A stretch of DNA of 64,000 nt from AP-15 sp963762575 (GCA_963762575.1 CAVXLL010000001.1:744001-808000); one strand, 5' to 3'; numbered from the stretch's first letter, positions 1-10,497 are shown. Made by a program: numbers and translations. Notes: generated from the letters alone by a model not told the origin.

Positions 1-304
1 ACCAAACTGTCGGCGCTTTTTCAGCCAATGCGCCTGCAGCAGTGCACAGCGTTACGGGAACCTCGCCCGATCGAGACCCGTGGCTGTCAGCCGAGCGCCT
101 GAGCCTGAGACAGTGCTACTCGCCTTTTGTCGACGCAGCATTTGAGGACGGCGCTGGTTTCATTTGTCCTGGCGGATTACGCAACATTTTTCAGCACCGA
201 GCAAGCCAACTCGATATTGACGCAGATAGCGTCGCGTTTGATACACAAATATTGAGATTAGACTTGGCGGCGGGTAGAACTGATTCAGGATCAGAAGGCC
301 TGCG
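1..304. other. No recognisable gene
   Basis: Translations of both strands give only short or low-complexity reading frames without a ribosome binding site or a familiar motif. It lies downstream of the ParB-like remnant read on the minus strand and probably belongs to the same decayed accessory tract. Confidence 0.4.
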
Positions 305-590
305 TTGCCGTTGGTGGCGCGTGAGATTCCTCTGGAACGGATCGGGGTCCCAGCTTCTCCCCGCCGCAAGCTCATATCGGCTAGGCCATAGGCCTGCTTC
401 TCCTCCTCGCTACACCCGCGCGAGACGATCACCGGGGACTGGCATCAGCTTCAGCATTGACGCTGCACCGACACGCCCATGGCCGGCGATCAGCACGCCT
501 TGCTCGTCAACCAGGACCGGGTTCGTCACCACCATTGTGGATGGATGAGGATGCGGCAACTCTGTCGAGGTCGGTCTCGAAGTCAATGAT
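305..590 (-). pseudogene. ParB/sulfiredoxin-like nuclease domain remnant
   Basis: Read on the minus strand, three frames in succession give the expected order of a ParB-like N-terminal domain. First comes TNPVLVDEQGVLIAGHGRV (from about 535 downwards), which matches the NPVLVDExGxIIAGHGR signature. Next, in another frame, is SEEEKQAYGLAD, and then, in a third frame, SWDPDPF. At least two frameshifts separate them, so no intact product is made. Such domains occur in plasmid partition proteins and in phage-type DNA methylases that carry a ParB-like front end; which one this was cannot be told. The IS1380 element lies immediately upstream of the remaining sequence, so the 5' part of the gene was cut off or displaced by that insertion. 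The family call rests on motif recall only. Confidence 0.6.
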
Positions 591-606
591 CCTAAATCCG
601 GCAGTT
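591..606 (+). repeat. Left terminal inverted repeat of the IS1380 element
   Basis: CCTAAATCCGGCAGTT, an exact reverse complement of the sequence at the other end of the element. It marks the downstream end of the transposase gene. Confidence 0.85.
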
Positions 607-658
607 AGCCTTGGATCATCGGCTGGATTTTGTGGCTCCTCACAACCATAGAGAGAGT

Positions 659-2256
659 TCAGGCCTGAGCAAGGCGCCGCGGCGGGTCGAGTTGACAGCC
701 CTTCAGATCACGCTTGAGGGCTTGGCTGAGGATGCGATGCCAGCGCTGCACCGGGTCCAACTGCTCCGCAGTTTGCCGCAATTGCGCCAGGAAGCCGGCG
801 ATCCGCAGGTCGGCTCGCCGGGCTTTGTGGGGTTCGCCGTGCGTGCTGGTGATGGTCAGCGTCACTTGCCCGGCATGCTGGGTGTGCCGGGCGATCGCCT
901 GCATCAGCAAGGGACGGCTGGTGATTGCCTCGGGTCGATGGTCGGGATCGGCCAGACGGACGAACAAGCTCCACCAATTGAAGATTAGCGCAACGCTGCC
1001 GGCGAGCAGTCGGCAGCGCTTCAGGTCCTGCGTCGTAAAGCCGCCCCAGCCCCCCTGGTTCTTCAGCTCATCGAAGGTGTTCTCACAATCGCCCCGATCG
1101 CGGTACAGTTGGCCCAGCGTGAGGATCGCGCCATCCAGCGAGGTCACCAACCCAGCGTATTCCCCCACCTCCCGATCGGGCCCGACCTCGGCAAAGCCGA
1201 GCAGCGGCCGCTCCGGCTGGGTGCGGTCGACAAGCACCAGCGGTCGATCGAGCTTGCGACCCACGGGTCCGGCCTTTGGCCGGCCCGAGGACAGGCTCCG
1301 CAGGACGACACGGCGTTGCCGGCTCCAGCCGACCAGTCGCAATGTGGTTTCCTTGCCCGGCCAGCCATGTCCGGCTGTCGTCCAGTCGCGCTCGGCCATC
1401 ATCTTCACCAGCGCCCGCTTGACGTTTGCCGTCATGCGCCGGCGAAACAGATAGGCCAGCCCCTCCGGCTCGGCACGCGACATCACCGGTTCGACGCCCC
1501 CGGCGACGTCGCCGCGCAGCACAGCCGGCCAGCGGCTGCGCCCCAGGCGATGCAGCAGCGACCACAGTCCGGCCTGACCATGCTTGGGCGTGTGTTCGTC
1601 GCCCGGCTGCACCCCTGCTTTCGCAGGGGCAGGCTATCGACCCCCAGCACCAGCCGCAGGTTCGCCATCAGGTAGGTGTGGTAGCAGTGCCAGGGTCGCC
1701 CCGGCTTCTGCGGGTGGTAGCCCACCATCGCTCCTTCCTGCTGGCCATACAGCGGCTTGATCGTGCTGTCGATGTCCAGGACCCACGGCTCGCTCAGCAG
1801 CGGCGAGGCGCAATAGTCGAGATGCGCCTGCAGCCACGCCAGACCCGCCGCTTCGTCGATCTTCGCCAGACCGCGACGCACTGCGTCCTCGCTCACCACC
1901 TTCTTGATGCCCAGCAGCCGCGGGTTCACCGCGTCGCAGCGCCGCGCCGTGATATGGGCGTAGCGATAATGGCCCGACAAAATCGACAACAACACGGTTC
2001 CCAGCAGATCGTGCTTGGAGGGGGCGTTCGGGCTGCTGAAGCTCAGCGGACAATCCGCCACCCAGCCGGCGAACAGTCCAGCCTGCTTCAGATACTCAAC
2101 GAAGAACGGCAACTGGCCCAGCGGCCTCACCAGCCCGTCGCTGTCCCACTCGACAGGCACACGACCGGCAAAGGTCTCCGCCGTCGCGGAAAACTCCTCT
2201 ACGGATGGTTGTTCACCTTCCGGGTGAGGCAAAAGCGTCGAACGAGTTGTGTTCAT
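659..2256 (-). pseudogene. IS1380-family DDE transposase, interrupted by a frameshift
   Basis: The N-terminal half (from MNTTRSTLLPHPEG) carries the first catalytic Asp in LDIDSTIKPLYG. The C-terminal half resumes in another frame at GVQPGDEHTPKHG and carries the acidic residue in the YRDRGDCENTFDELKNQGG segment typical of IS1380 transposases. Joined, the two halves give about 520 residues, near the family's usual length. The break lies at about 1612-1629, exactly at a hairpin with a 7-bp stem (CCCCTGC/GCAGGGG) and a 4-base loop. The extra residues there (about SLPLRK) look inserted relative to what the family normally has between VLGVD and VQPG. The gene is either dead by a small palindromic insertion or depends on frameshifting at the hairpin; the first is more likely. 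Confidence 0.8.
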
Positions 2257-2298
2257 GCCCAGCAAATGCGCCGATCCGGCCCATCTTGGCAATCACCC

Positions 2299-2314
2299 AA
2301 CTGCCGGATTTAGG
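2299..2314 (-). repeat. Right terminal inverted repeat of the IS1380 element
   Basis: AACTGCCGGATTTAGG, the exact complement of the left end. It lies about 40 bases upstream of the transposase start. Confidence 0.85.
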
Positions 2315-2635
2315 TTGATCTCCTTCGCTCTGATCGAGAACGGCGTGACCTGACCAGCAAGGGCATTTTTAGCAACGCAATCTAGAAAGGCGGCAAGACC
2401 GCGATTTATTCACGGTAAATTCAAGGCCCGTCTTGCGTCCCTAAGCAGCTGAGAAAATGGAATTTCTATCTGGGCCAGGCTATAGCGCGGTCGAAATGGC
2501 TCTTTTTATAGACGGCAAATTCACCGGGCCCTGAAGGCCGAGTGCCACAAAAGAGACCAGCCGGAGAAGTCGCGGAAGTCTGCGGCCGGGCTGGTCTTTA
2601 ACACCTCGTCGCCCGAAAGCGTTCCTGGAAGGCTT
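2315..2635. other. Intergenic stretch, no gene seen
   Basis: It is somewhat AT-richer than its surroundings, with no coding frame that has a plausible start and ribosome binding site. The only structure seen is the terminator-like hairpin described separately for the minus-strand gene that follows. Confidence 0.4.
2551..2600 (-). terminator. Probable intrinsic terminator of the minus-strand hypothetical gene
   Basis: On the minus strand GGCTGGTCT's partner AGACCAGCC forms a 9-bp outer stem around a GC-rich loop, followed by CTCTTTTG. It lies about 36 bases after the stop codon of the unknown gene and in the correct orientation to end its transcript. Confidence 0.45.
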
Positions 2636-3196
2636 TCACCGACCCGAACTGCCGGCATTTTTTGCAGAGCTGACGGACATATTCCGGGCGGAATTTTCGG
2701 CGGAATTCAGCACCGGTGGACCGATGTCGGAGGCTTTTACGACCGCGTACGGAGTCCATTTATCGCCTCCGGCCGTGATGACCGCCGCCCATCGGCCGCG
2801 TTCATCTTGCATAAGTTTTCCGCCATTTTCTAGGCGATTTAACGCCGTCTCTGTCCGCTCCGGGAGATAATCGATGGCCTTGGCAATCTGGGCGGCCGTC
2901 ATGGCCTGCCCAGAGAACGACAATTCGCTCAGGATGAGCCCGCTGATATCGCGGCGCGGCCTTCGGCGGCCAGATTTATCAGACTGCAACTCGCAAGTGT
3001 TAATAGACGTTGCGCTGGCACAACTCTTGATGGAGGTTGCGCTGGTAAGAATCTCCATGGCCGCTTGGAATCCCTCCTGGCGGGCTCTGATCAACTTAGC
3101 CTCCTCGGCCTTCTGTTCGCTAATCGCGATTGCGGCCTGTCGATCAGCCTCCAACCTCTCGAGGTAGGCCGTAGCCTCCGCAGTCAAGCTTGCCAT
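2636..3196 (-). CDS. Hypothetical protein with N-terminal coiled coil and winged-helix-like C-terminus
   Basis: 186 residues. The first ~50 (YLERLEADRQAAIAISEQKAEEAK) are charged and heptad-like, suggesting a coiled coil. Residues about 50-65 contain a short internal duplication (TSATSIKSC / SATSINTC). Residues about 95-150 (AMTAAQIAKAIDYLPERTETALNRLENGGKL) read like a winged helix-turn-helix in which a recognition helix follows a QIAKAI helix. A GAAAGG ribosome binding site stands 7 bases before the ATG, and a terminator-like hairpin follows the stop, so the gene is probably real. I do not recognise the family. It may be a small DNA-binding protein of the accessory tract that also holds the ParB remnant and the IS element. 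Confidence 0.6.
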   Translation of the reverse strand: MASLTAEATAYLERLEADRQAAIAISEQKAEEAKLIRARQEGFQAAMEILTSATSIKSCASATSINTCELQSDKSGRRRPRRDISGLILSELSFSGQAMTAAQIAKAIDYLPERTETALNRLENGGKLMQDERGRWAAVITAGGDKWTPYAVVKASDIGPPVLNSAENSARNMSVSSAKNAGSSGR

Positions 3197-3881
3197 ACAT
3201 TTTACCTTTCGTCAACCGACTGGAACTCCTGCGAGGTAGATGTGGTGCTCGCCTTGTGGCCTTCTTTCGGTTGTACGCGGGCTGATCCCGGATCCGGCGC
3301 GCTTGGCGATCGCTACCCCACCTCACCGTTCAATCTTTCCGGGCCACGCCCGTCTCAGAAAAATTGCTCTTCGGCGAGTGGAGTCAGTTTCCAGCGAGCG
3401 ACGTGAAGCCTTTGAAAGAGATCTGTAGTCTTGGTGAACGGGGAACGGACCGCTTGTGCAACCGTGGCCGACCAAGGATCTGCCCGGCCTTGTCCTCTTC
3501 CTGGGGCGACACGACAAGTCGATCCCAAGACGCTCGGCCGGGGGAGACAACCGGCGCGCCGCCCGCACTACGCCGAGAGAGAATTTGGGTCGCGGCAAGA
3601 CCCTCACTCACCTCGCTGCGCTCGGCACCCTCTCCCGCGGTGCGGTGCGGGAGAGGGACTAGATCATTGCGGATGGCTATGCGTCGGTTGACCGATTAAC
3701 GTCCGCCTTGCCTTGTCATCTGATATTGACATTATAGCACGGATATGTTAGCGTCTGTCGTTTCAGACCCGGACTCACGGACCACAGGTGGGCAGAAGTC
3801 CTGGCATTGCTGATTAGGCAATTACTTAATGGCGTATCTGCCTGGAAACAACGCTCGGTCCGATCGCAATCGCGAGACGCA
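3197..3881. other. Long intergenic stretch without a convincing gene
   Basis: Several overlapping frames of 60-110 codons exist on both strands, but they have rare-residue, Arg/Pro-rich compositions typical of antisense frames and no ribosome binding sites. One palindromic gene-end repeat lies inside. It separates the accessory left end from the molybdenum hydroxylase gene. Confidence 0.45.
3599..3660. repeat. Palindromic gene-end repeat, copy 1
   Basis: ACCCTCACTCACCTCGCTGC is followed by GCTCGGCACCCTCTCCCGC and the complementary GCGGGAGAGGG, giving a strong hairpin. The same module recurs near 43.7, 46.1, 55.5 and 57.2 kb. This is the only copy not next to an intact gene end. Confidence 0.7.
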
Positions 3882-6170
3882 TCAAGAGCCGATTGCGTTT
3901 CGAATCCGCTGCGCGGTGGCGGGGCCGGTGAGGTCGGTGACGCCGAAAGGCGCAAGCGCGTCTGCTATGGCGTTGGCGATGGCGGGGAAGGCGGCGATGG
4001 CGCCGGCTTCGCCGCAGCCTTTGACGCCGAGTGGGTTGGTCGTGCAGCGGGTGCCGTTGAAGCCGAGATCAAAGGAGGGGAGATCGTCGGCGCGGGGCAT
4101 GGCGTAATCCATGAACGAGCCGGCGATCGGCTGACCGGAAGCCGGGTCGTAGACGGCGTGCTCGAGCAGGGCTTGACCGATGCCTTGGGCGATTGCGCCG
4201 TGCGTCTGGCCGGCGGCGATCATCGGGTTGACCAGCACGCCGTAATCGTCGACGGCGGTGTAGCGGGCGAGCCTCACTTCGCCGGTGTCGCGGTCGATCT
4301 CCACTTCGACGACATGGGCGCCATTGGGGAAGGTCATCCATTCGCGGGTCCAGGCGTGATAGGTGTCGAGCGGCGTCCCCTTGTTGCGCGCAATGGCGGC
4401 GACATCGAGCAATGCCACCGAGCGGTCGGTGCCCGACACGACAAACCGGCCGTCCTCGAAGCGGATGTCGGCTTCCGCCGCCTCCAATGCGTCGGCGGCG
4501 ATGCGGGTGCCTTTGGCGATGATCTCGTCCGAGGCATGCCAGATCGCGGTGCCGCCCATATAGGTCGCCCGCGAGCTGCCGTGCCCGCCGCCTAACGGGA
4601 TCCGGTCGGTGTCGCCCTGGACGAGGCGGATGCGCTCGTTCGGCAGACCTAGGCGATCGGCGAGGATCTGAGGGAAGGTCGTCTCGTGGCCCTGCCCGAT
4701 CGTCTGCGTGCCGGTGATCAACGACACGGTGCCGTCCGCCTCGAAGCGGATGTCGACATTCTCGTGCGGCGAGCCGCCGGTCCCCTTGATGTGATAGGCA
4801 AAGCCGAGGCCGCGCAGGAATCCCCGCGCCTCGCTCTCCCGGCGCCGTGCCGCAAAGCCCTCGACTTTGGCCGCCGCCAATGCGCACTCGAAGGTCTGCG
4901 GGAAGGCGCCGCTGTCGACCGAATTGCCAAAGGCGTTGGTCACCGGCATCGCCTCGGGCGGGATCATGTTGATGCGCCGCAGCTCGGCGCGGTCGAAACC
5001 GCATTGCCGGGCCGCCTTGTCGATCAGCCGCTCGATGATGTTTACCGCCTCGGCAAAACCCGGACCGCGGGTGACGCCCACCGGTGCCGTATTGGTCAGC
5101 ACGGCACTGACCTGCAGCTCGATTGCCGGCATGCGATACACCGTGCCCGGCAGATGGGCGTACTGGAAAGTCTGCACACCCCCCGCACTGACCAGATAGG
5201 CTCCGGCATTGGCAGCGCTGTCGACGCGCAATGCCAAAAAGCCGCCATTGGCGTCGAGCGCCAAGGCAGCCTCGGCGCGATGATCGCGCGCCTGATGGTC
5301 AGAAAGGAACCCCTCGCTCCGGGTCGCGATCCATTTGACCGGGCGGCCGACGAGCCTCGCCGCCCACAGGATCAACACATGCTCGGGATAGATGAAGTTC
5401 TTCGCGCCGAAGCCGCCGCCGACATCGGGAGCGACAAAGCGCACTGCACTGGGCAGCACACCCAGTGCACGCGCGGTATTGTCGCGTGTCGCATGAATGC
5501 TTTGGCTCGAGACGTAGCCTGTGTACCGGCCGCGATCCGCATCCCAAAGCCCAATGACGCCGCGCGGCTCCATCGGGTTGGTGACGATCCGGTGATTGTC
5601 GAGATCGAGCTCGACGACATGTGCCGCGGCAGCGAAGGCTGCGGCCACCGCGGCACTGTCGCCGGTTCGCCAATCGAAGCAGAGATTGCCCGGCACCTGA
5701 GGCGAAATTTCGGGCGCTCCCGGCGCACAGGCGGCTGCAGCGGTCGTCACCGCCGGCAAGGGGCTATAGTCGACCACGATTTGCTCGGCGGCGTCGAGCG
5801 CCTGCGCGCGGGTCTCGGCGACAATCAGCGCCACCGGCTCGCCGACATAACGGACCTTGCCCGACGCCAATAGCGGCTGCGGCGCAAAGGCGAACCGCTC
5901 GCCGGTGGTGGCATTGGCTTCTGCGGAAGGCCGTAATGGTTGCAGTCCGTCGCCCCGCGCGTCCTCGGCGGTCAATACCACGAGCACGCCAGGCGCCGCC
6001 CGCGCCGGTTCGGTGTCGATAGCCCCGATACCCGCATGCGCATGCGGTGAGCGCAGCACGACCGCGTGCGCCAGGCCCTCGAACGCAAGATCGTCGAGAT
6101 AGCCGCCCCGGCCGGTAACAAAGCGCAAATCCTCCCGCCGCTTGGGCCTGTCGCCTATAACCGAACGCAT
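3882..6170 (-). CDS. Molybdenum hydroxylase large subunit (xanthine dehydrogenase / CO dehydrogenase CoxL-like family)
   Basis: 762 residues, the usual length of a stand-alone Mo-binding subunit. An aldehyde-oxidase a/b hammerhead domain fills about residues 15-125, and the molybdopterin-binding domains follow. GGGFGAKN (about 251-258), the active-site loop TRGPGFAEA (about 367-375) and the C-terminal GVKGCGEAGAIAAFPAIANA (from about 715) carrying the catalytic Glu are all visible. The loop is not the AYRCSFR loop of true form I CO dehydrogenase, so a CO substrate is unlikely; oxidation of an aldehyde or N-heterocycle is more plausible. The partner 2Fe-2S (CoxS-like) and FAD (CoxM-like) subunits normally lie beside it, but the upstream gene is a GFA protein and the downstream region is empty, so it is an orphan here. 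The start has only a weak ribosome binding site. Confidence 0.85.
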   Translation of the reverse strand: MRSVIGDRPKRREDLRFVTGRGGYLDDLAFEGLAHAVVLRSPHAHAGIGAIDTEPARAAPGVLVVLTAEDARGDGLQPLRPSAEANATTGERFAFAPQPLLASGKVRYVGEPVALIVAETRAQALDAAEQIVVDYSPLPAVTTAAAACAPGAPEISPQVPGNLCFDWRTGDSAAVAAAFAAAAHVVELDLDNHRIVTNPMEPRGVIGLWDADRGRYTGYVSSQSIHATRDNTARALGVLPSAVRFVAPDVGGGFGAKNFIYPEHVLILWAARLVGRPVKWIATRSEGFLSDHQARDHRAEAALALDANGGFLALRVDSAANAGAYLVSAGGVQTFQYAHLPGTVYRMPAIELQVSAVLTNTAPVGVTRGPGFAEAVNIIERLIDKAARQCGFDRAELRRINMIPPEAMPVTNAFGNSVDSGAFPQTFECALAAAKVEGFAARRRESEARGFLRGLGFAYHIKGTGGSPHENVDIRFEADGTVSLITGTQTIGQGHETTFPQILADRLGLPNERIRLVQGDTDRIPLGGGHGSSRATYMGGTAIWHASDEIIAKGTRIAADALEAAEADIRFEDGRFVVSGTDRSVALLDVAAIARNKGTPLDTYHAWTREWMTFPNGAHVVEVEIDRDTGEVRLARYTAVDDYGVLVNPMIAAGQTHGAIAQGIGQALLEHAVYDPASGQPIAGSFMDYAMPRADDLPSFDLGFNGTRCTTNPLGVKGCGEAGAIAAFPAIANAIADALAPFGVTDLTGPATAQRIRNAIGS

Positions 6171-6191
6171 GCCAGCGTACTCAGAAAACGA

Positions 6192-6629
6192 TCACGAACG
6201 CGGCTCGTAGGCCTTTCCCGGCGGATAGGTGTCGTATTTCGGAAGATCCGGGTTCATGTGATCCCAGGGCTGGGCGCTCTTGACAAAGATGTCCGCCTCC
6301 GGCCGAAACCAGCTCGGGTCGTCCAGCGTGCCGACCCTGATGCCCACCAGATCCGGCCGCGCCGAGACCCGCAGGAACAGCATGCAGCCGCATTCCGGGC
6401 AGAACGCCCGGGTTACCTGATTGCCGCTGTCGCCGGTCTTGACGTACAGCTTTGGCTCGCCCCGGGTGACCCGGAAGCTCGCTGCCGGGACCCGCACCGC
6501 TGCCGCGTAGGCGCTGCCGCTCTGACGCTGACAATCGCGGCAATGACAGAGCAACGCGAAGACCGGCTCTCCCGTGCACTCGTACCGGACAGCCCCGCAT
6601 AGGCAGCATCCCGTCATTGGAGCAGTCAC
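6192..6629 (-). CDS. GFA / CENP-V family zinc-binding protein
   Basis: The family of glutathione-dependent formaldehyde-activating enzymes. The zinc ligands are visible as CCLCGAVRY, CHCRDCQRQSG and FCPECGCMLF, in the usual spacing for this beta-tent fold. The first GTG in frame is at 6650, where it overlaps the stop of the upstream binding-protein gene. A better start is the GTG at 6629, because GGAGG sits 5 bases before it and the protein then begins VTAPMTGCCLCGAVRY, as family members usually do. It probably shares a transcript with the peptide-binding protein gene. Formaldehyde activity is established only for a few members; most are uncharacterised, and the substrate here is unknown. Confidence 0.85.
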   Translation of the reverse strand: MTAPMTGCCLCGAVRYECTGEPVFALLCHCRDCQRQSGSAYAAAVRVPAASFRVTRGEPKLYVKTGDSGNQVTRAFCPECGCMLFLRVSARPDLVGIRVGTLDDPSWFRPEADIFVKSAQPWDHMNPDLPKYDTYPPGKAYEPRS

Positions 6630-6646
6630 GGTGTCCTCCCCCTGGC

Positions 6647-8341
6647 TCACGCCTTGTCGAGCCAGAACGTGTCTTCTCGCACGACGTCGTATACGCCGAA
6701 ATAGTCGTAGGGATTATGCCCCTTCACATAATCGTACCAGACGTCGTTGATCTTTTCCCAGGCCACCGGCAATACCGGCGGGTCCTCTTCCATGATGGCT
6801 TCGGTCTGCCGGACCAGTACCAGGCGCTTGGCGGGATCGACCTCGCGGTCGATCTGGTCGGTCAGGTCGTTGAATTTCTTATTGTCCCAGAACGAATAGT
6901 TCTGCGGACCGCCGGTGCGGTACCAGGCATTGAAATAGTCCGACGGATCGAGAAGGGTCGATACCACAGCCCCAATCGCCAGGTCGTAATGACCGGCCGC
7001 CACGTCATCGAACCAGACCGATTCGACGACTGTGCGCAGGTTGCACTGCACGTTGAGCCCTTCCTGTAGCATCGCCTGAATGGCCTGCGCCCAGAGCTTG
7101 AAGCTGGCAACGTCGCGGACCATGAAATCCAATCCCTTGATGCCGTCGGCATGCCCCGCCGCAGCCAGCAATGCGCGGCCCTCCTTGAGAGCGGCCGTCG
7201 AATCCTCCTGATAGCCGAGCCGCTTGCTGAGCTCTTCGGGCGGCGTGGCGAATTCCGAAATCGGATAGATGAAACCGCCGACCCGCATTGGCGTCACGTC
7301 CTTTACGACGTCGATCAGGGCCGGCCGGTCAAACGCCAGATGCAGAGCCCGGCGCACCCGGGGATCGTCGAAAGGTTTTTTGTTGCTGTTGACCCAGGTG
7401 CCTTGGATGACGCTCTGGTTGAACGCGGTCGTCGACAGGCCGGGCGTCGCCTTGGCCTTGCGGGCCGTGACCGGGTCCGTGATGCGGATATAGTCGCAGC
7501 GTCCCGACAATATCGCCGAGCCGAGCTCGGGCGAAAACGGGATGAGGTTATAAAATTCGATGCCGTCGAGATAGGGCAGCCCTTTGTTCCAATAGTTCGG
7601 GTTCTTCTCCACTACCCGGACCTCGTTCTCGACATAGCGGACGGTGCGGAACGGACCGGTGCCGGGGTAGGTGGTCAGCTTGCGCAGGTTGTAGTTGTTG
7701 TCCTCGAGCGTCTTCTTGCGGACGATGACGTTCCAGCCGCTGGCGAGCGCCAGCATGATGAAGGTCTTCGGGCGCGGCTCCGCCAGTTTGAATTCGATCG
7801 TATAGGGGTCCTTCGCATTGATCTCGCTGACCGCCTTGAACAGGATGCTGCGCGGAATGCTGATGCCTGAGGGCGGCTTGGCGATGCGGTCGAAGGTCGC
7901 CTTCACGTCTTCGGCGGTCAGCTCCGCGCCGTCGTGAAACTGCACGCCCTTGCGCAAGAAAAAGGTATAGGTCGTGCCGTCCTGGGAGATCTCCCAGCTG
8001 TGCGCGAGGTCGGGGATGATGGTCTTGCCGCTGTCGCGCGGATCGTGCCGGATCAGATTGTCGAACATGCAGCCCATCGCGCCCAGTGTCCCGATGGTCC
8101 CGGACTGGTGAATGTCGAAATGGGGCGGGCGCATCAGAATGCCGTAGCGCAGCACGCCGCCGGATTTGGGATTGGGCTCGGGAGCTGCCAGCTGAAATTT
8201 CGAGCCGTCGAATTGGTCGGGGATGTCGAAGGCATGGGCCAGGCGCCCGGCTAGACCATATGCGCCCGCCACAACGGCGGCGCTGCCTTGCAAAAAGCTG
8301 CGGCGGGTCCACCACGGGCGTCCGAATTTCGGGTCGTTCAT
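6647..8341 (-). CDS. Peptide/nickel-type ABC transporter substrate-binding protein (family 5), Tat-exported
   Basis: About 564 residues of the SBP_bac_5 family (DppA/OppA-like). The chosen ATG has a GGGAGGGAGG ribosome binding site, and the product then begins MNDPKFGRPWWTRRSFLQG, a twin-arginine signal followed by a hydrophobic AAVVAGAYGLAG stretch. A longer frame to 8401 is rejected on that ground. The body shows family phrases such as ISQDGTTYTFFLRKGVQFHDG and GTGPFRTVRYVENEVRVVEK. It would capture a peptide or other solute in the periplasm for the DppBCDF-like genes just to the right, from which it is divergently transcribed. Confidence 0.9.
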   Translation of the reverse strand: MNDPKFGRPWWTRRSFLQGSAAVVAGAYGLAGRLAHAFDIPDQFDGSKFQLAAPEPNPKSGGVLRYGILMRPPHFDIHQSGTIGTLGAMGCMFDNLIRHDPRDSGKTIIPDLAHSWEISQDGTTYTFFLRKGVQFHDGAELTAEDVKATFDRIAKPPSGISIPRSILFKAVSEINAKDPYTIEFKLAEPRPKTFIMLALASGWNVIVRKKTLEDNNYNLRKLTTYPGTGPFRTVRYVENEVRVVEKNPNYWNKGLPYLDGIEFYNLIPFSPELGSAILSGRCDYIRITDPVTARKAKATPGLSTTAFNQSVIQGTWVNSNKKPFDDPRVRRALHLAFDRPALIDVVKDVTPMRVGGFIYPISEFATPPEELSKRLGYQEDSTAALKEGRALLAAAGHADGIKGLDFMVRDVASFKLWAQAIQAMLQEGLNVQCNLRTVVESVWFDDVAAGHYDLAIGAVVSTLLDPSDYFNAWYRTGGPQNYSFWDNKKFNDLTDQIDREVDPAKRLVLVRQTEAIMEEDPPVLPVAWEKINDVWYDYVKGHNPYDYFGVYDVVREDTFWLDKA

Positions 8342-8497
8342 AATGCCTCCCTCCCTTTGGGTCTTTTCAAGACAGAGCACGGCATGCTCTGATGTCTTCA
8401 AATATCACAACAAAATTTCGGGAGCCACATGTTGATTTAAACAGCAGTCGCGGAACAGGGCACAGCAGAGACGAGCACGGAGCAGGCCCGCACTGTC

Positions 8498-9486
<989 letters not shown>

Positions 9487-9490
<4 letters not shown>

Positions 9491-10497
9491 GCCCGCTTCT
9501 CGAGGTCGAGGAGCTCAAAAAGCATTTCCCGATCCATACCGGCGTGTTCTCCCGTACTGCCGGTCAGGTCTACGCGGTCGACGGCATCTCGTTTCACATC
9601 GACCGCGGCGAGACATTGGGGCTCGTCGGGGAGAGCGGTTGCGGCAAGTCGACGGCCGGCCGCACCCTCCTCAAATTGCTCGAGCCGACCGCAGGGAAAA
9701 TCAAGGTCCGCGGCGAAGACATCACCGATTTCGACCAGGACCGGATGCTGCCCTACCGCCGGCAGATGCAGATGATCTATCAGGATCCTTACGCCTCGCT
9801 CAATCCGAGGATGTCGGCCGGAGACATCGTCGGCGAGCCGTTGGTCATTCACGGGGTCGGCGCTCCCAAGGAACGCCGCGAGCGGGTCGCGCAGTTGTTC
9901 GAGCGGGTCGGTTTGCGGCCCGAGCTGACCCGGGCCTACCCGCACGAATTCTCCGGCGGGCAGCGCCAACGCATCGGGATTGCCCGCGCGCTCGCATTGA
10001 GCCCGGAGCTGATCGTCGGCGACGAGCCGGTCTCCGCACTCGACGTGTCGATCCAGGCCCAGATCATTAATCTATTGATGGATCTGCAGGACGAGTACCA
10101 ACTGTCCTATCTATTCGTCGCTCACGACCTCGCAGTGGTCGAACACATCAGTGACCGGGTCGCCGTGATGTATCTCGGCCGCATTGTCGAAATGACCGAC
10201 AAGACGAGCCTCTTCGAGACGCCGCTGCACCCCTATACCGAGGCGCTGCTGTCGGCCGTGCCGATCGCGAAATATGGTGCGAGGGAACGCAAGCGGGTGA
10301 TCCTAACGGGCGACGTGCCGAGCCCGATCAACCCGCCGCCGGGCTGCCATTTCCACACCCGTTGCCCTTACGCGATGGCGCGCTGCCGGCACGAAGCACC
10401 GGCATTGCGGGAGGTCCACCCGGGTCACTGGGCCTCCTGCCATCTGCACGATGCCGGTGTGCGGTACCCACTGGCGAAGCCTGCTGGAGAGAAATGA
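9487..10497 (+). CDS. Peptide ABC transporter ATP-binding protein, DppF/OppF type
   Basis: 336 residues. Walker A GESGCGKS, Q-loop YQDPYASLNPRM, signature FSGGQRQRI, Walker B LIVGDEPVSALD, H-loop VAHDL and the oligopeptide C-terminal domain (GCHFHTRCPYAMARC) are seen. It is translationally coupled to the preceding ATPase by an ATGA overlap, and the two should form the nucleotide-binding heterodimer. It ends 68 bases from the 3' end of the convergent permease gene. Confidence 0.92.

Larger units (their letters stand above)
591..2314 (-). mobile_element. IS1380-family insertion sequence
   Basis: A 1.7-kb unit bounded by a perfect 16-bp terminal inverted repeat, CCTAAATCCGGCAGTT on the left and its complement on the right, enclosing one transposase gene that fills most of its length. 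Size, ends and transposase agree with IS1380. TGAT sits directly outside the left end and one base outside the right end, which would be a 4-bp target duplication if the right end is placed one base further out. The transposase frame is broken, so this copy may be inactive unless frameshifting occurs. Confidence 0.85.

Noticed and set aside
3384..3699. Hypothetical genes in the 3.2-3.9 kb gap
   Set aside because: Competing frames on both strands, no start signals, and one runs through the palindromic repeat.
3726..3754. Promoter from the TTGACA at 3726
   Set aside because: No matching -10 at the right spacing and no plus-strand gene downstream.
4686..5873. A 395-codon open frame on the plus strand
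   Set aside because: It lies antisense within the molybdenum hydroxylase gene, has no ribosome binding site and shows no family motif.
3882..6170. Calling the Mo hydroxylase a CO dehydrogenase (coxL)
   Set aside because: The diagnostic AYRCSFR loop is replaced by TRGPGFAEA and the small and medium subunits are absent.
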